A stretch of 64,000 nucleotides of DNA from Erodium maritimum (taxonomy: Eukaryota > Streptophyta > Magnoliopsida > Geraniales > Geraniaceae). The notes beneath the pieces were generated by a model that was not told the origin of the DNA, did not search any database, and saw nothing but the letters and a program-made list of their open reading frames with translations. The stretch is taken from assembly GCA_963921825.1 (NCBI GenBank), contig OY997592.1, positions 62,888,336 through 62,952,335 on the forward strand, in the 5' to 3' direction. Numbering within the stretch: position 1 is the stretch's first letter; the number at the start of each line of letters is the position of its first letter. Of the stretch, positions 54,950 through 64,000 are shown in pieces. Position numbers and translations under genes: made by a program.

Positions 54950-56266
54950 TATAAAATTGAAATATTATTGATAATATTTGATAATCTTGATATTTCAATA
55001 TAATGAGAGAATCCTTTTATATTGAGATTGATTATATTCTAAATAGGAAATATTAATACTAAACAACATAGGAAACATAACTTAATTAGGAATAGGATAT
55101 ACTTGTAACTGCAAATAAACTAAACTCTAACACTCCCCCTCACGTGTAAGTCAGATAACGAGTTTTGCACTAAAATTCAAATTTGAACTTAATGTTGTTG
55201 CGTTACCACTGTGTTGTTGTTGCCGAAGACTAACATTTTTTTTCAACACCCCTCCTCACGTGTAGGACTGGACATCTACACGTGTGTCATAGCAGGAATA
55301 CACGTCTGCATATGTGTCATAGCAAGAATGCACGTCTACTTATGGGCTTAAAATTTAATATAGGGTGGAGGTGACAAATGGGACGATACCTAATAACGGC
55401 TTTTAAAAGCCTAAGACGATCTGGCACCATTGGCTCATACCCTTATTTTACGGACGCACGATTCATCTTCGAGCAATTACATCACGTGGGAGCAAAACAT
55501 TTTCACGAAAGTCGCATAATGATAATGCGAAACAACTTCAAGCAACTCTGTCACATAAGTGACGATGCAAACTTCTTCAACCAACTACGTCACATGACGG
55601 TGCAATTGTTTTCAAGCAACTACGTCTCATGAGGACGGTGTGAAACAACTTCAAGCAATTACGTCGTATAACGACTGTGCGAAACTTCGAGCAACTACGT
55701 CGTATAACGACGGTGCAAAACATCTTCAAGTAAACACGACGATGGTGCAAAACCATGCTGATTTTACGGACGCGCGAGAATGTATGATTTTTAGTTCCAA
55801 AACCCTATAATTAGAAGAACTGAGATGGAAAAAACTGCATGGACCGAACTTTCAACGTGTGAACAGTGTCGACCGGTGAATAGTAATCCCGTGAATAGTG
55901 CTGATATAAACAGTGAACAGTAATCCATGAACAGTGTCTCCGATAAACAATACTTGCAGATGAACAGTAGAAATTCCGAACAACAATACCTTACCCACCC
56001 GCTAAATCATATATTAACGAGTGGACAAAGTAATAGAATAGCCCACGAAAATCTAACCTAAGATCGAATAGACTCTGATACCATGTAAAATTGAAATATT
56101 ATTAATGATTGTTGATATTCTTGATGTTTCAATACAATAAAAATATCCCTTTATAAAAGGATTAACCCTATACAAAATAGGAAATATCAACACTAAACAA
56201 CATAAGAAACATAATTTAACTAAGAATAAGAACTACTTGTAACCGGAAATAAACTAAACTTTAACA
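54950..56266 (-). mobile_element. Small non-coding LTR retrotransposon (TRIM/LARD type), structurally complete
   Basis: Read on minus: 5' LTR 56266-56084 (TGTTAAAG...TTTTACA, 183 bp), then directly the tRNA-Met PBS TGGTATCAGAGTC (56083-56071). Next comes a non-coding internal region, a polypurine tract GTGAGGGGGAG (about 55143-55133) and the 3' LTR 55132-54950 (183 bp). The two LTRs differ at roughly one base in five by eye, so the copy is old. The internal part has tandem units of about 50 bp (55440-55750, with CAAGCAACTACGTC) and a GAACAGT-rich stretch (55855-55975). There is no gag or pol; it must have relied on another element. The flanking 5-mers no longer match. Confidence 0.88.
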
Positions 56267-56560
56267 GAGAAATTGCAGAATTTGCATACAATTTCAATGT
56301 AACCTACCTCATGCTCCAAGTAAATAAATAGACAACATTCCTAAACAAAATAGTTCTGAAACTGGTTTCTATACAACTGTTACATAGAATTATCATCAGA
56401 ACCAACACATGATATATTACAAGACCTTGTTAATGGTACAAATCGAGTCACTAATCCTACCAGAAAAAAAAAACAAGAATCAGAACTATTACAGGAGTCA
56501 GAAGAATCTTGTTAGCAACCTAGTATTACAATGACAACGGTACTTTTCACTCTTCCCTCG

Positions 56561-56666
56561 CACTCCATTCAAAGATGTGTTGAATTGCTCCAGAGAACAA
56601 GATGAAAAGACTGCACTCCATTCAAAGATGTGTTGAATTGCTCCAGAGAACAAGATGAAAAGACTG
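56561..56666. repeat. Perfect 53-bp tandem duplication in the CAP-H2 3' UTR
   Basis: Copies at 56561-56613 and 56614-56666 are identical over the full 53 bp (start CACTCCATTCAAAGATGTGT). It ends 10 bp before the CAP-H2 stop codon, in the predicted 3' UTR. Identity implies a very recent event. Confidence 0.97.
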
Positions 56667-56676
56667 CAACCTAATG

Positions 56677-59600
56677 TCAATTACCATAATCAACAGGTTG
56701 AACCAATTGAGACCTTCTTCTCCTCTTACCTTCTGGAGTGCACGTCACACCCCCAACCTTTTTTAGCTTAGCTGAAAATTTGCAATTGGGTTGTGGCGAA
56801 ATCATCGTGTGCTCTCTTCCCAATTTCTCCTTTCTCTTGGGGGATTTAGCTCTCTTTTTCGAGGAACTAAGCTGTGCTTGCTCTCTTCTCTTGTCAAGCT
56901 TGAGTAATCGAACATGGAATGGATTAACAGCAGAGTAACACACGGACTTATCCCCAATTCCACTCTTTTCTAAATGAACATCTTCATTGTTCACCTGCAT
57001 GCCGAAAAATTACTAAAATGACCCTTTTCTCTTTAACAGCACACTCATAGTTTCTAATTAATGCTAGGGAATTACCAGTTGAAGAAGTGCAGAAAAAGTT
57101 CGGGCCACATCATGCTTTTCTTGACCTTTCACAATGTCAGTGAAGGCCATGGCTTTTGTACTGCTTGCTTCAAGTGATAGCTTGTCAAGAACTCTATTGC
57201 CATATTCATGAATATCGAACGGAGCACGTGAATCCTACCAGAAAGAGATGAAAGAATAAGAAAAAACATCCAATTGTAAAAACTATATGATCCACTGTTG
57301 CTGTAAATAATCAATATTTACTTGCTCCTCCAAGTTGTGTTCAATTTTCTGTTTCCACGTTGAAACCCTAGCAGCCAACTCAGTCTGCTTCTCTGTCTCA
57401 GCTATGCTAGCAAGGAGAGCATCCTACACAATAGAAAATTGGTTTATCAGCAGATATAAAAAATAAAATAAAAAGGTCACATCAGCAAAATTGTGACGTA
57501 AATTTTACGTAAGACATGCAAAGTTCCTTAGCAAAATGGTGATATCGCACTTACGAAATTGTCAATCAATATTTTGTAGATAAAAGAGCAGTTTTGACCA
57601 AGAAGTTCTTAAGAGTAATATACTTTTGCAAAATTTATATAAGGCTGCATATAAACATTCAGGTTTTAAACCAACACAATGAGAGATAGTTTGAAAATGA
57701 ATTAACAAACTTATATGCTAAATAAACTAATAAAGTCAAAGAATTTTAAATCGAGCTACATGTATGAGGTTGAACTCTACAACTAAAAGGTAAATATTTT
57801 AATAGTTGAGTTTGACTTTTCACTTTATATGCACCTCTTTGTTTCTATTTTTATTTGACGTGGAAGTTTATATACTTCAACAGCCCAGTCATTGCAATTT
57901 GCATATGGACCGAGGCTCACAGTCACAAGAGGAAGCAAAAAACAACTTGAATACCATGTAGAATTTTAAATCAAACTACATATCTACGACTAAAAGGTCA
58001 ATTTTAATAGTTGGGTTTAACTCTTCCCTATATAAGAATTACGTGTTTCTATTTTTCCAATGAGGGGCTTCATAGCTCAACAGATATTAACAAACAGCTT
58101 CTGTTATGCAAATAAGGTTAGAGATAAATTTACCAGGTGAGAGCGGCAAAGATCTTCTAAGCTTGCATTAGAATCTGGTTCTTCATTTCCATAAGCTTCA
58201 TTGGCATCAAATTGAGCAGTATTGCCATCCTAGTTGGGCAGAGACAGACATGAGCATCCCAAGATGATACAAAAACTTGTCTATGTCACAAGAAATAAAT
58301 CATACTAGAACAAACCTCTTTGTGATGACCAGGTACATCATCCATATGTATATTCTCCGGCATGTCATCATCAGGTTCTCCAAAATCAGGGAACCCTCCA
58401 TCATCGAACCCATTGTCTTCATTGACATCTTCCGGCTTGCAAAAATCAGGAGTTTCATCTCCGTTGACAAGTGATTGCCTCAGCTGTAAGTACAGTAGAG
58501 CATCAGGTGTCATTTAACAGTCCAGGAGAAATTTAGGAAGCCATGTCCTCAGGAAATATAGTACCTTTTCATATAAGGGGGGAGACTGAGAGTCACTCCT
58601 TTTTTCACTGGAACACTGCCTTGCCTCCCAAATTGGATTGAGCTCTGGACTAATAGTGCCATGCATTCTTGCAAGAGGAAATAATGCAGTTACTGAGGTT
58701 TTCTTCAGAGAATTTACCCCAAGTCTCCTGGACGGTTTTACTGCACCAAATGACAAATCATAATGAAGTCCCATTACATATGCAGATGATAATAATATAG
58801 AGCGAGTAACTATCAGGTGAGAACCAAATGTAGTGAAAACTGAAAATCATTCGTGTCCATTGGATTACAATTTTCAACAGGTGAGATGTTTCCAAACTTA
58901 CGTTTGGAAACTTGACTTAACATTGGAAAGTTCTAGCCTTCAGTTTGGGAAGTTACAAGGTACAGAAACATCTTGGCCATTAAAATTGTATTCCAATGGC
59001 TATAATTAATTTCCAGTTTCCATATTTAACTTCCCAACCTTTGGTTTTCACCTGAGTGTTCCCCAATATAAAGCCAAACAAAATAGATAAATGCTTATTA
59101 CCTTTTCTAAAAGGCTTCACTTTCAAATTCCCAGGTTCATGAGGATTTAAAGGCTTCCATGGATCATCGTCATCGTCGTCATCATCATCATCAAAGTTCC
59201 CCGGTTCTGAATATTGATCATCCATATCATGATGACTGGGACCTTCAAAATTGCCACTGTCAAAGAAATCAGGCGCTTTACCACAACTATTCGCTTCAAA
59301 CCTGGAATCAACAGGTGGAGTTTGATTGCAGTTAAAATCAAGTCCCTTTCCAAGAGTTGACTTCCTCGCAGTTCCACCAGTATGCCTTGTAGCGGATTGA
59401 AAGCTCTTGCGAGCTAAGCTACCCTTGCAAGCACTGTTCTGCTCTTTACTGCATTGATCCTCTTGCAAAAATTCATTCACAGCTATTGAATCACATGGGT
59501 CCAATAGAATGAAGTCCCGGTAAAGCTCATTAGTAGCTAACTGCAAAACATATATGATAAAGTACATAAATCCAAATATAGAGACAGAAAATGCATGTTT

Positions 59601-61367
59601 GTATGATAAGATGGAAGAGAGTATACCAGATATGATTCTAGTTCTTTGGCATCACCCGTGCTATCTAAGCAATCACCTTCAAGAACAACAAGGTTTGCAG
59701 GGGGCTTCACAAATTGGTCCAAAAGACCATCCTTGCCCCTTGGACTATCTAAGCAATTCTTTGCTTCAACTGCAGCATAGAGAAAGTTTAGGCAATAATA
59801 GCACCATAAATACCACCCACAATGTAGAGTAATAGGGGTACCTGGGACATCATCAGGACACCAAAAATAATCAGTCTCTATATCAGCAACTTCATGAGAA
59901 CCATTTTCTTCTGGCTGGGCAGCTGTGCCTTCTGTTGGATTCTCCTGTCTAATGTTTCGAAGAAAATGAAAAAATTACGTATGAAAATAATTCAAGAATA
60001 ATCTCAAGCTTAGATTTGATAAATAAATATGCCGGGAAAAAGTGTTGAATCCATACACGATAGAGGAGCATTGGTTGTAACAAGGAGTTTGGATGACATA
60101 TAGCATATCCTCTATAAATTGTCTATTGGGTAATTTCTACTGGGTCCTATATGTTTTTTAATTGGAAAATTTCCAGAATCTACAATAACCCAAGTCCCCT
60201 AACTTATACCTAAGTGAATTGGTGTCACCTAAATGCAAGCATATATTGCTAATAATCTTTCATTAAACCCTAACCGCAAACTATACTGAGGTCTGAACCC
60301 CAAACTTCACAAGGCAGGTACCGATTCAGATAATAATATAAAGAAAGAAAAAAACTGAAAATTTTAGTGCATGGTAAGCAAGAATTCTTAGAAGTGATAC
60401 CCATAAACACTAAGACTACACCCTTAAATCCCTTTGGCTAGCTGATAGTTGCTTGTTTCCGCCAAGTCTACCCAATCAATACTAGCTCGCAATACCAAGT
60501 ACTCAAGTAGAAGCAATTTCTTATTATGACAAACAAAAAAAGGATCAAAATACAAAAGATAGTAGCTGCAAAGCTATAAAAAACTTTATATGGCTTCTCG
60601 CAGGACGTAATATGAGGATTTCAATAGGCCTAACAGATATAAAACTGAAAAGTTAACGCGTTTACTGTTTAAGGAAGACCCATTTGATCATTGTAACTCC
60701 AACAAAAAAAAAAGAAGAAAAACTTAAAAATCTGAGGCATATAAGTTAACTTCAATAAAACACGTTATAAGAAATACATTTTGAAAGTATATGCGCTTTA
60801 AATAGTCAAGTGACGTAACACAGATTAAAATGCAATAACACTTTAAACAACAGGAGTGATGAATATATAAGTCAAGTCTGGCATACGAAGACCCAATTTT
60901 GTTCAAGTAAATATGCACCCCATCATACTTGGTAGAAATTAAGCGCGATGCAATAATGAAAACCCCCATGCACCAAAATCCAAATACGCCTTACTTGAAA
61001 ATCATACCTATTCTGAGAAATGAACTCCAAAGTATGCAGAACCAGTGAATAAAGATATTCTACCTTCCGGCTATACACTTGCACTGAACCCTGAAGTAGC
61101 AAGGCAGCTACATTTCCACAGCACCAAATTAAAACATTGAAAAGGGGGAAAATTAGGGTAATGATATACGATAATATTCAAACCTTCAGCAAAATTCACT
61201 GAAATTTGCCCATCCTCTTCGTTGCCAGTGTGAATTTCACCAGAACATATCTTCAGGAGATACTCCTCAAGCTTTTTGGCAAGATTGACTTCCCAATTGG
61301 CTTCTGGGTCACGCTCCGGCTGCACAGTACAGAACCGGCCACCAGCTTCGCCTTTGGGGTCCTCCAT
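56677..61367 (-). CDS. CAPH2: Condensin-2 complex subunit H2 (CAP-H2), 11 coding exons, 663 aa
   Basis: The kleisin of condensin II, which bridges the SMC2/SMC4 heads in chromosome compaction in the nucleus. Exons on minus: 61367-61184, 61107-61008, 59948-59842, 59769-59627, 59540-59102, 58740-58565, 58483-58316, 58229-58134, 57423-57322, 57234-57076 and 56994-56677; all phases agree and borders are GT-AG. The N-terminal domain has [40 protein letters not shown] and [13 protein letters not shown]. The middle has [30 protein letters not shown], a ten-Asp tract (residues 295-304) and the conserved [20 protein letters not shown]. The C-terminal domain has [34 protein letters not shown] and a basic tail with [12 protein letters not shown]. 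Length agrees with the plant family. A leader intron (61455-62436) and a short upstream frame precede it. Confidence 0.96.
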
Positions 61368-61427
61368 ATGGTTAGTCGTTACTATACGCTAAACAAAATA
61401 AGATCACCGGAAAACTCCAGACAGCAC

Positions 61428-62448
61428 CTAAATTATTTCATCCATTAAGCCAACCTGCAAACAAAGTGGAAATCCTTAATGACCTACTCGTTTCTTATTC
61501 AGTTTGAACTTTGGATAAGTTGGAAATGTGAGGGTAAAAAAGAAAAGATGATGGTGTGACATGATGACCAAATGAGACATGCTGCACCCTTACGGAAAGG
61601 ATACATTATTGCATTCTATTTTGATTCGTCCATACAAAAAAAAACTAGTAGAACAGAAATAAATATTTATCCTTGGACATCCCAACCACTGAAAACCAAT
61701 TGAAACAAACAGTCTTCTATAAGAAAATACTGAAAGGTTTGGGTCCGTGCACACATAGAAGATTGCCAGTAAGGATGTTGACAAAACATTATACTGATGC
61801 AGCAATTCTTGAACTACTAAAAAGTAGAAAAAAAAATCAGAGTACCCAGCAAATATGCATGATCATTACTAAATGCTTCAAGACAGCAATCTAAACTTAG
61901 GTTGATAGAAAGTAATCAGTTTAGTATGAGATCATTTCACATTAGTTCAACCTAAAGAAAAACTTAAAATTTCCAATTTCCACATCCCAGCTGAGAGAAA
62001 AGTCATCAACAAAATTCCCACTATACCATTCCTGAACCAATTACTTAAGAGAACTGATACTGTAACTACAATAGAATGTACGGAATTTTGGTTTGAAGTA
62101 AAAAAGCAACCTTTTATATTCCATTTCAATCACCTAATCATGTTTTCACCATAGTAATCAGTTAACACACACAAAAAACCCATTTTAACAGAACTTGAAG
62201 AACGCCAACATATTATCCAAGGTAATAAACCCCCAAAGAAACGAAAAGAAGACCAGGAATTTCATATCTAGGTTTGGTTTTTTATTTCGTTTAGTGGGAG
62301 AAAAATTAAGAAATTTCTGCTCTCTTTTTTCTATTTGTAACTGAGCATTAGGGTTGCCGGAAGCAGAAGAGCAGAGATTGAATCTGGCCCTAGATGTTAA
62401 GTGACAGAAGAAAAAGTAGTAGGAAAGAGTACTCACTGAGACTGGCAT
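61428..62448 (-). promoter_or_regulatory. CAP-H2 leader intron and 12-codon upstream ORF
   Basis: On minus, GTCTCA followed by GTGAGTAC (donor, exon end 62437) and TTTGTTTGCAG (acceptor, next exon from 61454) define a 982-bp leader intron. When joined, an upstream ATG at 62448 opens the frame MPVSVGLMDEII and stops at 61428, about 60 bases before the main ATG at 61367. This could lower translation of the main frame. Splicing is inferred from sequence only. Confidence 0.55.
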
Positions 62449-62599
62449 AAGCTCCAGAGTCGGAGTGCCCCGCCGGCGGAGGAAGAGTGAACGGAAGGCA
62501 GCGGCGAGTTCCGACGGCCGGCGGAGTAACGGGACGTTAATCTCGGGGATCCGAATGAGAGTGAGAGCGCGAAGAGATCCGTTTAGTTTTGCTGAGGAA

Positions 62600-64000
62600 G
62601 ATTGAGAAAGTTGAAAATTGGGTGGACCCCACCGCACCCAATGGTCAGGACTCGACTCCGTAAATATTTTTATTGATTTTGTTTTATTCATTTATAAATT
62701 TTAAAAATGAAAAATAGGCTCTTAGCGGGAAATATAAATTTTTGAAAAGCCCAACTCGTTGGAATGGAAATGGAGTGAGTTGGGGCCTTTTTATTACAAA
62801 CACATGAGCGATTAGCTAGTTTAGGGTTAATTATATTCATTACCCTTAATTCTACACAATTATAGAATGCAAACTCTGAAGTTTTTTTTTAAGAATGACT
62901 ATCTAAAAATTCAATCCTAAATATCTCTCCAATCTCATAATCCACTTTTGTTTTTTATATTTTTAAATCAAAATTATATTATAATTTCAAATATCATAAT
63001 TATTAAAATAAAAATAAACTTTAAAGAAAAGAACATAAAAATATATACAGTTGTCTTTCACATACACAAATATAAAAACGCTTCATTCAAGCCCCTAAAG
63101 TTTTCAGAAACTATCACCATTAGATTTTCTATTACTTTTCTTGTTAGTTTTTGTTAAAAAGACACAAATGTCTTTCATTATTCAAACAAGCTACTATTGA
63201 ATAGATTATAATTAAAATAAAATTTAAAAACAAAAACAAAAAAATCATTTTTTTTCAAAACACAACCTCTCATCCAAAACCTTATCTACAACCCCAAAAC
63301 ACCATTTCAAACCCTTCACTCTCTCCTTCGTCAATTCCTACTCCACCTCATCCCGGTTCGTTTTCAACTCCCACCTCAACTCCTCGACTATCAGAATTCG
63401 AGGAGCAAAATTCTCTGTTGGTTATCGATCTTGTAGGTTTTGCTCTTCCTCAGATTTGTTTCTATTAGCTCTCTTCTCGTTCCCTCTAGTGCCACACTTG
63501 TCGTCATTGATCATTATCACCATCATGTCAACGTCGTTGTTCGGTATCAAGAGATCTTTGAAAAATCAGAGAGATAGAGATATGGGGATGAATGGGCTAG
63601 ATTTGGATTGGATTGTTTTTTTTTCATATCTATTGCAGGTTGGAGATTAGGATGGTAGAAATTATGAATTTGAAATGCTCCGTGTTCAGCGCTAACAACA
63701 CTCCATCAGAGAATTATAACAACACTAACATTATTCCATCAGAGAATTATAACAAAACATACGACAATCCACCAAATTTGTACCAACAGATAATGACTAA
63801 ATTAGGCAATCGGAAGAGGAATTAACAGAACTTGTTACTCGAAGAATTTTTTATATTTGTAATGTACTTAGAAGTCGAACAATTATAGTCGGCCGATCTT
63901 TTTTTACAATGTTCCCGTCATCATTTGAATAAAAAACACGCAAAACACTATACGTCATCTAATCAGGGTCTAATTGTCATTGTGACGTCCAAAAGATAAG
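62600..64000. other. AT-rich region with a possible small unassigned gene
   Basis: 62700-63240 is AT-rich. 63245-63525 looks like a CT-rich 5' leader on plus, followed by ATG at 63525 (MSTSLFGIKRSLKNQRDRDM). A possible acceptor TATTGCAG at about 63640 follows a T-rich tract. A further frame ends at 63825 (LYQQIMTKLGNRKRN) and includes a 30-bp tandem repeat (ATTCCATCAGAGAATTATAAC units, about 63697-63759). A polyadenylation-like AATAAAA is at about 63928. No family recognised; could be a host gene or a transposon remnant. Confidence 0.35.

Noticed and set aside
62822-62885. Half of a GGGTTAATTATATTCATTACCCTT-type MITE end
   Set aside because: Only one arm is visible; similarity to the 47306 TIR family is limited.

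Overview
The window is plant nuclear DNA, almost certainly from a dicot. The evidence is intron-containing plant genes (STAY-GREEN-like, A1-type cyclin, condensin-II subunit H2, a P-class PPR protein), plant-type transposons with 9-bp, 8-bp and 5-bp target duplications, and LTR elements primed by initiator tRNA-Met. I cannot name the species from sequence alone. I saw no bacterial, organellar, CRISPR, tRNA or rRNA features.

Host genes, left to right. A KRTCAP2-like subunit of the oligosaccharyltransferase complex lies on the minus strand (6479-10176, 4 exons, 121 aa). STAY-GREEN-LIKE, a magnesium dechelatase family member, is on minus (27641-30637, 4 exons assigned, terminal exon unresolved). 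An intronless, secreted TolB/DPP6-N-like beta-propeller protein is on plus (37215-39338, 707 aa). It converges on CYCA1, an A1-type cyclin, on minus (39593-42322, 7 exons, 489 aa). An intronless PPR protein is on plus (51487-53403, 638 aa). Condensin-II subunit CAP-H2 is on minus (56677-61367, 11 coding exons, 663 aa, plus a leader intron). These genes are functionally unrelated housekeeping loci and form no pathway.

The rest is a dense layer of transposable elements. 1-4440: end of a long LTR, a decayed LINE ORF1, and a decayed PIF/Harbinger accessory gene. 10.5-26.8 kb: a MITE, a PIF/Harbinger relic, a second LINE ORF1 cut by a hAT MITE with an exact 8-bp duplication, an LTR-PBS fragment of a long-LTR element, two non-LTR retroposons (one with an RRM ORF1), and a foldback element that received a second Mutator-like element with an exact 9-bp duplication. 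31.0-36.6 kb: a LINE ORF2 relic interrupted by two LTR-element insertions. 43.2-50.7 kb: another RRM-type retroposon, a PIF transposase relic, two Mutator-like elements inserted one after the other at the same 9-bp site, and a further retroposon. The second of those two Mutator-like elements carries an exon of a VID27-like gene (a Pack-MULE). 54.95-56.27 kb: a small, structurally complete non-coding LTR retrotransposon.

The clearest non-routine observations are the reuse of the 9-mer TAAAATCAA by two adjacent Mutator-type elements, the captured VID27 exon with its splice acceptor, the nested 22.4-24.6 kb foldback, and retroposons that keep an RRM ORF1 and 3' tail but no ORF2. All exon joins were made by reading splice sites and frame by eye.
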